Positions 1-8,873 of a DNA stretch of 64,000 nt are shown in pieces (the stretch's first letter is position 1; every line of letters begins with the position of its first letter). Both the position numbers and the translations under genes were made by a program. The notes under the pieces are model-generated. The model worked only from the letters and a program-made list of their open reading frames with translations. It had not been told where the DNA came from and searched no databases. The DNA comes from Sphingopyxis sp. 2PD (GTDB lineage Bacteria > Pseudomonadota > Alphaproteobacteria > Sphingomonadales > Sphingomonadaceae), in the NCBI RefSeq assembly GCF_005503695.1, contig NZ_SCMU01000003.1:62001-126000 (forward strand). The letters are read 5' to 3'.

Positions 1-288
1 ACCAAGGCGGTATGGCAGAGCGGCACGATCCGCGACCGCGACTATCCGCGTAGCGCGAGCCGCGCGCGCGTCGGCGGCGACGTCGAGGTTCGCTTCACGA
101 TCCAGCCGTCGGGCCGCGTCACCGGCTGCCTCGTGACGCGATCGAGCGGCGACGCCGCGCTCGACCAGACCACCTGCCGTCTGATCGAAGACCGTTTTCG
201 CTTCAAACCCGCCACCAACGCGGCGGGCGACGCCGTCGCGAGCACCTATGGCTGGCGGCAAAGCTGGTGGCTAGAACCGCGTCGTTAG
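1..288 (+). CDS. TonB family energy transducer, C-terminal end (partial)
   Basis: The window opens inside a reading frame of 95 codons ending in TAG at 286-288. The peptide matches a TonB C-terminal domain: a basic stretch with DYPRSA, then GGDVEVRFTIQPSGRVTGC, then SSGDAALD and a terminal RFRFKPA block before an aromatic tail. In this family the domain contacts the TonB box of outer-membrane receptors and passes on energy from the ExbBD motor. The next gene on the same strand is a TonB-dependent receptor, which fits. The start and membrane anchor lie outside the window. It could also be a TonB-like domain of another periplasmic protein. Confidence 0.72.
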   Translation, partial: TKAVWQSGTIRDRDYPRSASRARVGGDVEVRFTIQPSGRVTGCLVTRSSGDAALDQTTCRLIEDRFRFKPATNAAGDAVASTYGWRQSWWLEPRR

Positions 289-339
289 GCGACCTGATCG
301 CAGCACCACCCTCATCCTCGCGACAATTTGCGAGAAAGA

Positions 340-354
340 TGCGAATAATTCGCA
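340..354. promoter_or_regulatory. Fur-like box upstream of the siderophore receptor
   Basis: The 15-bp sequence TGCGAATAATTCGCA is a perfect inverted repeat with 7-bp arms and one central base. It lies 66 bp before the GTG start of the receptor gene and resembles alphaproteobacterial Fur boxes. Iron-dependent repression of the receptor is inferred. Confidence 0.55.
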
Positions 355-369
355 ATATAAATTGACTCT

Positions 370-384
370 GCGATCGATTCGCAA
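370..384. promoter_or_regulatory. second, imperfect Fur-like box
   Basis: TGCGATCGATTCGCA repeats the motif at 340-354 with one mismatch between arms. Its centre is 30 bp from the first site, about three helical turns, so both could be occupied on one face of the DNA. It lies 36 bp before the receptor start. Confidence 0.45.
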
Positions 385-419
385 TAGCGGCCCCTCCGAA
401 CACCAGCAGGGGTAATATT

Positions 420-2726
420 GTGAAGAAATCGACGTCCGCCACCTTCCTCGCCATGTCGTGCGTGGGAAGTCTGATCAGCGCCCCAGCCATGGCCGCCGAA
501 GCTGGAGCCGATGCCGCTGCGGAACAGCAAGCGGAGCGCGACCGCCGCGAAGAACGCGAGCAGATCATCGTTACCGGTCAGCAATATCAGACCCAGCAGG
601 AATCGCCGAAATCGACGCGATCGGTCCGCGACACGCCGCAAACCGTGACGGTGATCACCGGCGAAACGATCGAACAGCAGAACCTCCTGACGCTGCGCGA
701 CATGCTGTCGACGGTTCCCGGCATTACCTTCGGCGCAGCCGAAGGCGGCTCGCCCCCGGCGGATTCGATAACGCTGCGCGGCTATTCGGCGGGGTCGGAC
801 ATCACGCAGGACGGGGTGCGCGACAGCGGTGCGTACAACCGGTCGGACAATTTCAACCTCGAACAGCTGGAAATCGTCAACGGCGCCAATTCGGTCTATG
901 GCGGATCGGGGTCGGTTGGCGGCTCGATCAACCTCGTCACCAAGCGTCCGCTCGCGGAAACCCGGGTCATCGCGACGGCGGGTATCGGCACCGACGATTA
1001 TTATCGCGGTTCGATCGACGCCAACATCCGCGCTAATGACCTGATCGCCTTCCGCCTGAACGCGATGATCCATCAAAACGACGTTCCAGGCCGCGACGTC
1101 GAATATTATGAGCGCTGGGGTGTGGCACCCTCGATCACCCTTGGGGTCGGCGGCGCGACCAGCCTGACGCTGCAATATCTGCATCAGGAGGACGAGAATA
1201 TCCCGCAATATGGCGTGCCCTATTACGCGGTCGCCGGGGGCGTCCTACCCGGTGTCGATCGCAGCGACTATTTCGGGTACCGCAACGTCGATACGCAAGA
1301 CATTAAGGTCGATCAGGCCACGCTGACCTTTGAACATCAGCTGAGCGACCAGGTATCGCTCCGCAATCTGTCACGTTGGCAACAGGTATCGCAGCTGACG
1401 ATCGTCGGCCCGCCGCAGGGCACCTATTGCCTGGCCAACAGCCAACTTCCCACGGGGGCGGCGTGCCCGGCGACGGTCCCCGCAGGCTATTACCTGATCG
1501 GCGGCCCGCGCGGTAACACCCGCGATTCGAACAATGAAATCATGTATAATCAGCTTGATCTGCGCGCCGTGTTCAACACCGGTTCGGTTGAACACACGCT
1601 GGTCGCTGGCGCGTCGGCAAGCTGGGAAAAATATCTGCTGTCGACGGGCAATGTGTACCGCAACGCCAATGGCACCCCGGCCTTTGCCACTTTCCCGCTC
1701 ATCAACATCGCCAACCCGAACGAAATCGTTCAGGGACCGCCTGGCTTTGTCTATGGCAGCAACGTCTATACCGGTCCGGTGAGTTATTTTGAAAGCGGTC
1801 GCCAGCGCGGCGAGATCGACAATTATGCGGTCTATCTGTTCGACGCGATGAAGATCGGGAAGTTCGAGATCAACGGCGGCGTCCGCTGGGAAAAGAACAG
1901 CGGAAATTACCGTACCGACACGGTAACGACGGCAGGCGTGGTGACGCCCGGGACGATATTCCGCAACGATGCCGACCTGTTTTCCTATCGCTTCGGGCTG
2001 GTTTACAAGCCGGTCGAAGCCGTGACGCTCTATGCGGCATATGGCAATTCGAGAACGCCTTCGATCAGCGCGGTCAACGGCGCCTGCACGGCGTTGACCT
2101 GCAACGTCGATCCCGAAAGCGCGCGTAACTACGAAATCGGCGCCAAGGCCGAAGTCGCAGGTGGCAAACTGCTCCTTGCCGCGTCGGCATTCCGCAACGA
2201 ACGCAACCAGTACAAGGTGCCGTCGAACGATCCGACGATCCCCGACCAGGTGCTCGACGGCAAATCGCGTGTCGATGGCGTCGCGCTCAGCGTCGTCGGC
2301 AAGATCACCCCGCAATGGTCGGTGACGGCGAACTACACCTATCTGGACAGCACGCTGATCCAGTCGGTCGCTGATGGCCTGCCCGACCCGGCAGCGGGCG
2401 CAGAGCTTCAGAACACGCCGAAGCATTCGGGCAGCCTGTTCACGACGTACGAGCTGCCATTTGGCCTGACGCTTGGATACAGCATGACCTATCAGGGCAG
2501 CTTCGCATTGAACCTGCCCACCGCGGCAAGCCCGACAATTTTCCGCTCGGACGATTATCTCGTCCACAGCGCCTACGTCGCCTACAATGTCACCGACAAG
2601 CTAAAGGCCCAGCTCAATGTGAAGAATTTCACCGACGAGCTCTACTTCACCCGCGTCCGCAACAATGGCTGGGCCACCCCGGGCGATGCGCGCGCGGCGA
2701 TCTTCTCGCTGACATACACGCATTGA
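420..2726 (+). CDS. TonB-dependent siderophore receptor (Fiu-like)
   Basis: This 768-residue outer-membrane receptor would import ferric siderophore. A signal peptide covers about residues 1-26 and ends in APAMAA. The plug domain follows, with [16 protein letters not shown], the [11 protein letters not shown] segment, [10 protein letters not shown] and the [10 protein letters not shown]...GGSINLVTK motif. The rest is a 22-strand-type barrel ending in the SLTYTH strand. The start is GTG with a purine-rich AGCAGGGG upstream. Two Fur-like palindromes precede it and a PiuC/YbiX dioxygenase follows, as in the fiu-ybiX arrangement of E. coli. A catecholate-type ligand is inferred from that context only. 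Confidence 0.9.
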   Translation: MKKSTSATFLAMSCVGSLISAPAMAAEAGADAAAEQQAERDRREEREQIIVTGQQYQTQQESPKSTRSVRDTPQTVTVITGETIEQQNLLTLRDMLSTVPGITFGAAEGGSPPADSITLRGYSAGSDITQDGVRDSGAYNRSDNFNLEQLEIVNGANSVYGGSGSVGGSINLVTKRPLAETRVIATAGIGTDDYYRGSIDANIRANDLIAFRLNAMIHQNDVPGRDVEYYERWGVAPSITLGVGGATSLTLQYLHQEDENIPQYGVPYYAVAGGVLPGVDRSDYFGYRNVDTQDIKVDQATLTFEHQLSDQVSLRNLSRWQQVSQLTIVGPPQGTYCLANSQLPTGAACPATVPAGYYLIGGPRGNTRDSNNEIMYNQLDLRAVFNTGSVEHTLVAGASASWEKYLLSTGNVYRNANGTPAFATFPLINIANPNEIVQGPPGFVYGSNVYTGPVSYFESGRQRGEIDNYAVYLFDAMKIGKFEINGGVRWEKNSGNYRTDTVTTAGVVTPGTIFRNDADLFSYRFGLVYKPVEAVTLYAAYGNSRTPSISAVNGACTALTCNVDPESARNYEIGAKAEVAGGKLLLAASAFRNERNQYKVPSNDPTIPDQVLDGKSRVDGVALSVVGKITPQWSVTANYTYLDSTLIQSVADGLPDPAAGAELQNTPKHSGSLFTTYELPFGLTLGYSMTYQGSFALNLPTAASPTIFRSDDYLVHSAYVAYNVTDKLKAQLNVKNFTDELYFTRVRNNGWATPGDARAAIFSLTYTH

Positions 2727-2823
2727 CCTGCATGGCGGGGACGGCGGCGTCGCTGCCGCCCCGCCATTGCTTCGCGCCCGAACCTATGGCAGCCCGTCGC
2801 GGTATCGCCGAAGAGACCCTGCC

Positions 2824-3507
2824 ATGCTGATTGCCGTTCCCGATCTGTTGACCGCCGACGAGCTGGCAGAAATCCGCCGGATCATCGACGGTGCCGATTG
2901 GGTCGACGGCAATGTCACGTCCGGCCATCAGGCCGCACTCGCCAAGAACAATGAGCAATTGCCCGAAGACAGCGATGCCGCGCGGCGCGCCGGGCGGCTG
3001 ATCCTCGACGCGCTCGGTCGGTCGCCTTTGTTCTTTGCCTCCGCACTGCCGCTCAAAATCTTTCCGCCGCTGTTCAACCGCTATGGCGAGGGGCAGGAAT
3101 TCGACACCCATGTCGACAATGCCGTGCGCCTGAAGCGCGGCAGTGAGTTTCGCATGCGCAGCGACCTGTCGATCACTGTCTTCCTCGAAGCCCCTGACAA
3201 TTATGACGGCGGCGAGTTACTGGTCGAGGATCATTATGGGGTCCAGCGCGTCAAGCTGCCTGCCGGACATGCGGTGGTCTATCCCTCGTCCAGCCTGCAC
3301 CGCGTCACCCCGGTCACGCGTGGGCGGCGCGTTGCTTCCTTCTTCTGGATCCAGTCAATGGTGCGCGATACCGAGGCGCGGCGACTGCTGTTCGACCTCG
3401 ACCGCGCGGTCCAGCGGCTGACCGGCGACCTTGGCGGCAAGGATCGATCGGTGATCGAGCTCACCGGCGTCTATCACAATCTGCTGCGCCGATGGGCGGA
3501 CAGCTAG
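2824..3507 (+). CDS. PKHD-type Fe(II)/2-oxoglutarate dioxygenase, PiuC/YbiX family
   Basis: The 227-residue protein is a cytoplasmic non-haem iron dioxygenase of the PiuC/YbiX family, which is routinely linked to siderophore receptors but whose substrate is not settled. The metal ligands are visible: H96 and D98 in THVD, and H159 in SSLHRV, followed by the TRGRR arginine that would bind 2-oxoglutarate. Length matches the family. I chose ATG 2824 over the upstream in-frame start because family members begin at MLIAVPDLL. The stop shares a CTAG tetranucleotide with the convergent apbE stop. Confidence 0.88.
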   Translation: MLIAVPDLLTADELAEIRRIIDGADWVDGNVTSGHQAALAKNNEQLPEDSDAARRAGRLILDALGRSPLFFASALPLKIFPPLFNRYGEGQEFDTHVDNAVRLKRGSEFRMRSDLSITVFLEAPDNYDGGELLVEDHYGVQRVKLPAGHAVVYPSSSLHRVTPVTRGRRVASFFWIQSMVRDTEARRLLFDLDRAVQRLTGDLGGKDRSVIELTGVYHNLLRRWADS

Positions 3508-4463
3508 CCCAACATTGCGCACCATTCGCGCGACAGAAATTCGCGCTCACCCGCAATCACACAGGCCGCTAGCCCCTGCGCATCGGCGAGCGCGATCGCC
3601 GCCGCTGGCCCGAGCACGGTCAGCGCCGTGGCCCAGCCGTCGGCCATCATGCAGCTCCGATGCAGCACCGTCACCGACGACACCGAGTTGACGATCGGCC
3701 GCCCGGTTTGCGGGTCGAAACTGTGCGAATAATGCCGCCCGTCGATCGTCAAGCCGCGGCGGTAATTGCCCGACGTCGCCGCCGACAGATCGTGCAGCGC
3801 AATCCGGTAGGGCGCCACCGAAGTGCTCGGCGGCATTTCGACATCGACCCACCACGGCTGGCCGTCGGGGCGAATCCCCTCCCCGCGCAACTCGCCGCCG
3901 ACCTCGAGCAGGAAGTGGCGCACGCCGTTCGCCAGCAGCCATTCGGCTGCCAAGTCGACGCCATAGCCCTTGGCGATGCCCGAGAGGTCCAGCACGGCAC
4001 CCTCGCTGCGCCGAACGCGGCGCGCGTCCGCATCGAAGTCGATCCGGCGCTCGACATCGTCAGCGGCGGCAGGCACGCGCTCGACCGGTCCGCTCGCGCC
4101 AAAGCCCCAACGATCGGTCAGCGCGCCCAGGGCCGGGTCGAACGCGCCGTCGCTCGCGCGCTGGATCGTCAGCGCGGCATCGACGACATCGGCAAATTCG
4201 GCGGGCAGGCTGAACCATTCGCCGACCGCCGAGCGATTGAACCGCGACAGGTGGGATTCGCTTTCCCACTGGCTCATCTGAGCGACCACAAGGTCCAGCG
4301 CCGCCTGCACCCCCGCGGCGAGCGAAGGGGACGACCCGATCGCGTGCAGCGACCACGTCGTCCCCATCGTTTCGCCTCTGAAGCTTGCGATCGCTGCCCC
4401 GGAATCGCGCGACGCAAAGGCAGCGGGCGTCAGCGCCCGGGGGATCAGGATACGATCGTTCAG
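3504..4463 (-). CDS. apbE: FAD:protein FMN transferase (ApbE family)
   Basis: ApbE enzymes move FMN from FAD onto a Thr or Ser of an exported acceptor protein. Family marks are [10 protein letters not shown] near the N-terminus, [24 protein letters not shown] and [11 protein letters not shown]. It is the last gene of PepSY - DUF2271 - DUF4198 - apbE. The start is uncertain. A CTG at 4461-4463 would overlap the DUF4198 stop as CTGA, like the ATGA overlaps elsewhere. An ATG at 4593-4595 overlaps the previous gene by 136 bp, and an ATG at 4365-4367 would cut into the conserved motif. No clear export signal is seen. The likely acceptor is the DUF2271 protein. Confidence 0.85.
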   Translation of the reverse strand: MNDRILIPRALTPAAFASRDSGAAIASFRGETMGTTWSLHAIGSSPSLAAGVQAALDLVVAQMSQWESESHLSRFNRSAVGEWFSLPAEFADVVDAALTIQRASDGAFDPALGALTDRWGFGASGPVERVPAAADDVERRIDFDADARRVRRSEGAVLDLSGIAKGYGVDLAAEWLLANGVRHFLLEVGGELRGEGIRPDGQPWWVDVEMPPSTSVAPYRIALHDLSAATSGNYRRGLTIDGRHYSHSFDPQTGRPIVNSVSSVTVLHRSCMMADGWATALTVLGPAAAIALADAQGLAACVIAGEREFLSREWCAMLG

Positions 4464-5299
4464 GGCGCCAGCACCTCGAGCGTGGTGACATAGCTGGCGC
4501 GGCGCGCGGGCGGCGGCGGCGCACCACCCTCGCCTTCCTCGCGCTCGACTTGCGGCGTCGTGACGTTCAGCCAATACATGCCGGGTTCGGGCCATGTCAC
4601 GGCAACCTTGCCCTCGGCGTCGGTGGTCAGGTCCATCTGGCCCAGTTGATCGCGATAGCGGATACCGCCCGGAATGACCGTGACGGGCAGGCCCGCCGCC
4701 GGTTTGCCGTCAAGCAGGAACTGGAACGTCGCCGCCTCGCCGGAAAACAGGTCATTGGGGTGCGTCACCGGCGCCAGCTCGATGCCCTTGCCGGTCGATT
4801 TGAACAGGCCTGTCGTCGGCTCGCCGACCGTCACGAAAATTTCGTTGCGATTGTTCGCTTCGGCGGTCTTCACATTGGTCGCGCCCGCGGGCAGACGCTC
4901 GGCCAGATTGGCCGCGGTCGTCCCGCGCGGCAGGCGCTCGGTCTTTCCATTGAGCTCATAGCTGCCCAACAGCATGTCGGTCGCCGAACCGATCCGCCAG
5001 GTTCCCCGCTGCGTCAGACGCACGTCGAAGGTGCTGCGATACCGCCCGGTGGATTTATTCTCGATCGCCGCCTCGGTGCCGTCGGGCGCCCACGCCTTCA
5101 TCGCGTCGAGCCGCATCGGCTGATGCTCGAAATAGAAAAGGTCGTTCGATACCGCGGCATCGACGGTCACCCACACATCGTCACCCGATACCACCGTCGA
5201 CGACGGCATCATCCACTGGCGATGCGCGCTGGCCGGCACCGCTGCCAAAGCCGCAAGCGCGGCGACCGCCGCCAAACCCCAAATCCGCTTGTTCATCAT
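4460..5299 (-). CDS. DUF4198 domain periplasmic protein
   Basis: This 279-residue protein has a clear signal peptide (MMNKRIWGLAAVAALAAL to PASAH) and the DUF4198 pattern HRQWMMPSSTVVSGDDVWVTVDAA. The second half has a carboxypeptidase-regulatory-like beta-sandwich with the phrase TDAEGKVAVTWPEPGMY. The family is associated with metal uptake and is often annotated as nickel-transport related, but its function is not established. Here it sits between DUF2271 and apbE and next to iron-uptake genes, so a periplasmic role in iron handling is inferred. The C-terminal stretch (EEGEGGAPPPPARR) is a low-complexity insert. Confidence 0.82.
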   Translation of the reverse strand: MMNKRIWGLAAVAALAALAAVPASAHRQWMMPSSTVVSGDDVWVTVDAAVSNDLFYFEHQPMRLDAMKAWAPDGTEAAIENKSTGRYRSTFDVRLTQRGTWRIGSATDMLLGSYELNGKTERLPRGTTAANLAERLPAGATNVKTAEANNRNEIFVTVGEPTTGLFKSTGKGIELAPVTHPNDLFSGEAATFQFLLDGKPAAGLPVTVIPGGIRYRDQLGQMDLTTDAEGKVAVTWPEPGMYWLNVTTPQVEREEGEGGAPPPPARRASYVTTLEVLAP

Positions 5300-5313
5300 C
5301 CTGCCCTCTCGTC

Positions 5314-5844
5314 TTAACGGAAGGAGACCGCGACGGCCCCCAGCTCGGCCGTACCCGCAGCGCGCCCGCCAGCCCCGGCCTTCGCCGGCCAGCTGAACGG
5401 AATGCGCAGCAATTCGCGGCCGCCGACCTCGCGCGCCGCCTCGATCACCAATGTATATTGCCCCGGCGCCGCTGCGCCCAACTGTGCGCGCGAGAACGAC
5501 ACCTTATGCGCGCCCGGTGCACGGGTAGCGCCGGTGATGCCGTTGGCGGGAAAGGCCAGCGAGCGCCCCGACACGCGCCACCATTGGCGTACGTCGCGGA
5601 GCCACTTGGTCCCCTCATTCGCTTTCATGTCATGATCGTACCAGACCGCGACCGTCTTCGCCTTGGCGCTCGCCTTTTCGACCCAGATCGCGACGTAGGG
5701 CTTGTGATATTCGGCGACCTTCAGCCGCGGGATATTGATCGTCACGTCCATCGTGCCCGGGTCGGCGGCCAGCGCAGGCGCCTGGAAAGCAGCCCCCAGG
5801 CCGACGGTCGAACCGAGCACGAGCGCGCGGGTGGAAAGCTGCAT
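5314..5844 (-). CDS. DUF2271 domain periplasmic protein with flavinylation-like TGAT motif
   Basis: The 176-residue protein has a signal peptide ending at PALAA (about residue 27) and the DUF2271 core, including PYVAIWVEK and TVAVWYDHDMK. Residues 101-107 read NGITGAT. This matches the FMN attachment signature D-x-x-[S/T]-G-A-T except that Asp is Asn, so T107 is the predicted modified residue. An ApbE transferase is encoded two genes downstream. ATG 5842-5844 is preceded by AGGGAG. I infer an FMN-carrying periplasmic redox protein that takes electrons from the PepSY membrane partner. Flavinylation is not shown by sequence alone. Confidence 0.85.
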   Translation of the reverse strand: MQLSTRALVLGSTVGLGAAFQAPALAADPGTMDVTINIPRLKVAEYHKPYVAIWVEKASAKAKTVAVWYDHDMKANEGTKWLRDVRQWWRVSGRSLAFPANGITGATRAPGAHKVSFSRAQLGAAAPGQYTLVIEAAREVGGRELLRIPFSWPAKAGAGGRAAGTAELGAVAVSFR

Positions 5845-5855
5845 CACGAAACTCC

Positions 5856-6500
5856 CTAATGAATGAAGACGACCGCGATCACGGCGGGGATCGCCAGCCC
5901 CAACCCGACAAGCGGCCAGGTGCTCTTGCGCTTCGCCGAATGAAGCTGGAGCAGGAACAGCCCGGTGATCGCAAACACCAGACAGGCGAACGAAAAAACG
6001 TCGATGAACAGGCTCCACTCGCCGCCCGAATTGCGGCCCTTGTGAAGATCGTTGAGATAGGAGATCCAGCCGCGGCTGGTGACTTCGCTGGTCGCCGCGC
6101 CCGTCGTCAGGTCGATCGCGACCCACGCGTCGCCGCCCGGACGCGGCGCGGGCAGATAGACTTCATCCGCCGACCATTCGGCCTCGTTCGACGCCTTGAC
6201 CGGGAACGTCTGCTCGACCCATGCAGCGACCGGCGCGGGCAGCGGCGCCTTGGCATCCGCCGGGACCGCCGCGGTCAATTGGGCAAGCAGCGGCGCGGGA
6301 AGGTCGGCGGATTTTTCGGTGACGACCGGCGATCCTTCGATGTCAGCGGCATGGTTCAGCGTAAAGCCGGTGATCGCAAACAGCAGCAATCCGATCAGGC
6401 AGACAGCCGAGCTCATCCAGTGCCACATGTGCAACTGCTTCAGCCAAAAGGTTTTCCGGCTCTTTTTGATCGCCGGGCGCGAGGGGTTGGGTGCGTGCAT
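5856..6500 (-). CDS. PepSY-associated membrane protein
   Basis: The protein (214 residues from ATG 6500) has the PepSY_TM layout. A basic N-terminus reaches WLKQLHMWHWMSS and a first membrane helix. A periplasmic domain contains DAWVAIDLTTG and WISYLNDLHKG, and two further helices complete the protein. The histidines in HMWHW and LNDLHKG could bind haem or iron, as proposed for this family. A TTG at 6531-6533 would extend the protein by 11 residues but lies only 5 bp from a Fur-like box, so ATG 6500 is preferred. It is the first gene of the four-gene operon and probably supplies electrons across the inner membrane. Confidence 0.82.
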   Translation of the reverse strand: MHAPNPSRPAIKKSRKTFWLKQLHMWHWMSSAVCLIGLLLFAITGFTLNHAADIEGSPVVTEKSADLPAPLLAQLTAAVPADAKAPLPAPVAAWVEQTFPVKASNEAEWSADEVYLPAPRPGGDAWVAIDLTTGAATSEVTSRGWISYLNDLHKGRNSGGEWSLFIDVFSFACLVFAITGLFLLQLHSAKRKSTWPLVGLGLAIPAVIAVVFIH

Positions 6501-6537
6501 GAAAGAATTCTGGATGGGAATGATGTGCGGCAATTAT

Positions 6538-6554
6538 CGCGAACGCTTCGCAAT
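6538..6554. promoter_or_regulatory. Fur-like box upstream of the PepSY-DUF2271-DUF4198-apbE operon
   Basis: CGCGAACGCTTCGCAAT contains the arms GCGAA and TTCGC and the trailing AAT, in the same layout as TGCGAATAATTCGCAAT at 340-356. It lies 38 bp before ATG 6500. The shared motif suggests that both transcription units are in one iron regulon. Confidence 0.45.
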
Positions 6555-6662
6555 TACAATAAACATTTCGCTGTCAGAACGAAATTTGATCCACCACGCA
6601 CAGCGAGCGAAGGCGCTGGCTGACGCCTTACCGACCGATCGATCCGACGATGAAGGAAAGGG

Positions 6663-6755
6663 TGGCGGAGACGGAGGGATTCGAACCCTCGGTACCGGAT
6701 TTACCAGTACGACGGTTTAGCAAACCGTTGGTTTCAGCCACTCACCCACGTCTCC
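6663..6755 (-). tRNA. tRNA-Ser (anticodon GCT)
   Basis: The minus strand folds as a class II tRNA of 93 nt including an encoded CCA. The acceptor stem is GGAGACG pairing with CGTCTCC, and the discriminator is G. The anticodon stem-loop is ACGGT-TTGCTAA-ACCGT, giving anticodon GCT at 6719-6721. The variable arm GTACTGGTAAATCCGGTAC is long, as serine tRNAs require, and the T loop is GGTTCGAATCC. It reads serine codons AGC and AGU. Confidence 0.96.
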
Positions 6756-6798
6756 GCATGGTCCGCCGCGCTAACGACAGGTTTGGCCTAGGCGGGTC

Positions 6799-6827
6799 GC
6801 TATAGCCATGCACTTCGCGCCCCGCAA
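6799..6827 (-). promoter_or_regulatory. candidate sigma-70-type promoter for tRNA-Ser
   Basis: On the minus strand TTGCGG (6822-6827) and TATAGC (6799-6804) are separated by exactly 17 bp and point at the tRNA, whose 5' end lies 44 bp downstream of the -10 element. The match is by eye. Confidence 0.4.
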
Positions 6828-6999
6828 CGCCAAAGATTGCCCAATTTCACCCCGAGCCCGAGCATTTCGGCGCACTATCGATTCGGTCTGGCGCAAAATC
6901 GACTCGGGTCATCGCCGGTTCATTGCCCGCCGCGCAAACCGAGTCATGATTAACGCCGCTTTCGGTGCGCTCGTACCGTTCGAATTTTGGGGGTCAGAC

Positions 7000-7773
7000 A
7001 TGCGACACACATTCACCAGCTTTGCTTTGGCGGCGGCCGCCGCTTTCGGCTTGGCGCTATCGCCGGTTCCCGCTGCGGCCCAGATGCGCGAAATCGATCC
7101 GAACACCGCGATCGATTCCGATCTCGACAACCCCACACCGCCCCCACCCGTATCGAGCGATGCCACCGACGAGGTCATCAATTACGACAGCGACCTTGCG
7201 ACCGGGGACCAGCAGACCAGCGAACCGCCGACCAGCGGCACCGCCACCCCCGGCGATATGACGATCACCACCGTGATCACCGAAGATACGGCGACCTATA
7301 AGCAGGACGATCTGATCGGCGCCGCCGAGGGCGTGTTTGGCAAGGGCGCGCAGGGGCTGGCCGGCCTGATCGAGGACATCCTCAAGAAACAGGGCGAACC
7401 CAACGCCTATATCGTCGGCCGCGAAGCCGGCGGTGCGCTGGTGCTCGGCGTGCGCTATGGTTCGGGCACGTTGCACCACAAGATCGAAGGCGAGCTCCCC
7501 GCTTACTGGACCGGCCCCTCGGTCGGCTTCGATGCGGGCGCCAATGCGGGCAATACCTTTGTCCTCGTCTATAATTTGTTCGACAGCAACGATCTCTACA
7601 AGCGCTTCCCTGCGGGCGAAGGCGCCGCCTATCTGCTCGGCGGCTTCAACGCGAGCTACCTGCGCCGCGGCGACGTCGTCCTGATCCCGATCCGCGTCGG
7701 CGTCGGCGCACGACTGGGCGCGAACGTCGGCTATATGAAGTTCCGCAAGAAACAGAATTGGGTCCCGTTCTAA
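7000..7773 (+). CDS. DUF1134 / EipA family envelope protein
   Basis: The 257-residue protein has a signal peptide (MRHTFTSFALAAAAAFG to PAAAQ). A Pro/Thr/Asp-rich linker runs to about residue 100, and a conserved DUF1134 domain follows from YKQDDLIGAAEGVFG to the C-terminus, including GKGAQGLAGLIEDILKK and LGGFNASYLRRGDVVLIPIRVGVGARLG. In other alphaproteobacteria EipA proteins are periplasmic and support envelope integrity. An in-frame upstream ATG exists at 6808, but only the ATG at 7000 puts the signal peptide first. A strong terminator follows. Confidence 0.85.
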   Translation: MRHTFTSFALAAAAAFGLALSPVPAAAQMREIDPNTAIDSDLDNPTPPPPVSSDATDEVINYDSDLATGDQQTSEPPTSGTATPGDMTITTVITEDTATYKQDDLIGAAEGVFGKGAQGLAGLIEDILKKQGEPNAYIVGREAGGALVLGVRYGSGTLHHKIEGELPAYWTGPSVGFDAGANAGNTFVLVYNLFDSNDLYKRFPAGEGAAYLLGGFNASYLRRGDVVLIPIRVGVGARLGANVGYMKFRKKQNWVPF

Positions 7774-7802
7774 GTATCGGCCCGCGTGCCAACGAAAAGA
7801 CA

Positions 7803-7833
7803 GCCCGCGCCGGACGGCGCGGGCTTTTCTTTA
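7803..7833 (+). terminator. intrinsic terminator after the EipA gene
   Basis: A perfect 9-bp stem, GCCCGCGCC (7803-7811) with GGCGCGGGC (7816-7824), encloses a GGAC loop. It is followed by a T-rich run TTTTCTTT. It begins 29 bp after the stop codon. Confidence 0.88.
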
Positions 7834-7896
7834 GGGGACAGAGGTTAGCGGCGAAATGACGGCCAACGACCAATTGGGGACGTAGGATTTTTTACT

Positions 7897-8038
7897 CTCT
7901 CCCCTTGAGGGAGAGATACGAAGGCTTGGCAGCTTGCTGCCTAGCCGCAGTTGAGAGGGGCTGACGGCGCGTACCCTCACCAAGCTTCGCTAGCTCCTCA
8001 CGGAGCAAGCTGCGCTATCCTCTCCCTCAAGGGGAGAG
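7897..8038. repeat. palindromic intergenic repeat, family A
   Basis: The outer ends are exact inverted copies: CTCTCCCCTTGAGGGAGAG (7897-7915) and its reverse complement (8020-8038), each itself nearly palindromic. Inside are GGCAGCTTGCTGCC and TAGCTCCTCACGGAGCAAGC hairpins. The design resembles the elements at 37056-37232 and 45739-45912, but the core is shorter and diverged. It carries no gene. Confidence 0.7.
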
Positions 8039-8289
8039 GAGCTTGTGGCAGCTAACCACCTCAAAACAGACGCTACCTCCAAAAAAGGCCTTTCCTACAT
8101 TGTTCGGCTATGTAAGCCTTCATTCGTTTTACGCTTCCGGCGGATCAAGTCCTCGCTCGCAGTCGGCAGGGACGGTTTACATCGGGTCGCCCCCAGCAGA
8201 GCAGCAGGTCCGCATCGCGGCGCGCACAAGGCTGAACTTTCCTGAACTTTGGGCCGGGTGACGAAGGTCAGCGCCCCACGCATCGCAGC
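8039..8289. other. non-coding spacer, nothing recognised
   Basis: Together with the terminator and repeat this completes a 516-bp space between the EipA gene and apt. I see no convincing gene, hairpin-T-tract or RNA motif in it. The base composition is somewhat more AT-rich than its surroundings up to about 8110. Confidence 0.5.
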
Positions 8290-8844
8290 CTAATCGCCGT
8301 CAAACGCGATCAACGTCTCACACCGTAGCCCCGCCCCCGCCAACCGCTCCGAACCGCCTAGATCGGGAAGGTCGATGACGAACAGCGCGGCGATCACCTC
8401 GGCCCCGACGCTGCGCATCAAATCCGCCGCCGCCAGGATCGTGCCGCCGGTGGCGAGCAAATCATCGACAAGCACCACGCGATGCCCAGGCATCACCGCG
8501 CCTTCGTGTAGTTCGAGTCGGTCGGTGCCATATTCCAGCGCGTAATCGACCCCGATCGTCACACCGGGCAGCTTGCCCGCCTTGCGGACAGGAACAAGGC
8601 CGAGCCCCATCGCGGTTGCCATCGCGGCGCCGAACAGAAAGCCGCGCGCCTCGACGGCCACGATCAGGTCGGGACGATACACCGCAGCGCGCGCAGACAG
8701 GCGGCGCACGCTTTCGGCAAAGCCTCCCGCGTCGCCGATCAGCGTCGTGATGTCGCGAAACTGGATGCCCGGCTTCGGGAAATCCGGGATAGTGCGGACC
8801 AGCGACGCCAGGTCGAGGTCGGGCTGGGGTGGGAGGGCGATCAT
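8290..8844 (-). CDS. apt: adenine phosphoribosyltransferase
   Basis: Cytoplasmic purine-salvage enzyme that makes AMP from adenine and PRPP. The 184-residue length fits the family. Family marks are the N-terminal LVRTIPDFPKPGIQFRDIT, the VAVEARGFLFGAAMA segment and the PRPP-binding motif VVLVDDLLATGGT. It lies 29 bp downstream of petC on the same strand and may be read through from the bc1 operon. Confidence 0.95.
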   Translation of the reverse strand: MIALPPQPDLDLASLVRTIPDFPKPGIQFRDITTLIGDAGGFAESVRRLSARAAVYRPDLIVAVEARGFLFGAAMATAMGLGLVPVRKAGKLPGVTIGVDYALEYGTDRLELHEGAVMPGHRVVLVDDLLATGGTILAAADLMRSVGAEVIAALFVIDLPDLGGSERLAGAGLRCETLIAFDGD

Positions 8845-8873
8845 GCGGTCACAATCGCCCTGCCCTTAATCGC

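Noticed and set aside
6501-6533. TTG start for the PepSY gene at 6533
   Set aside because: It would leave only 5 bp to the Fur-like box and no room for a promoter; ATG 6500 fits better.
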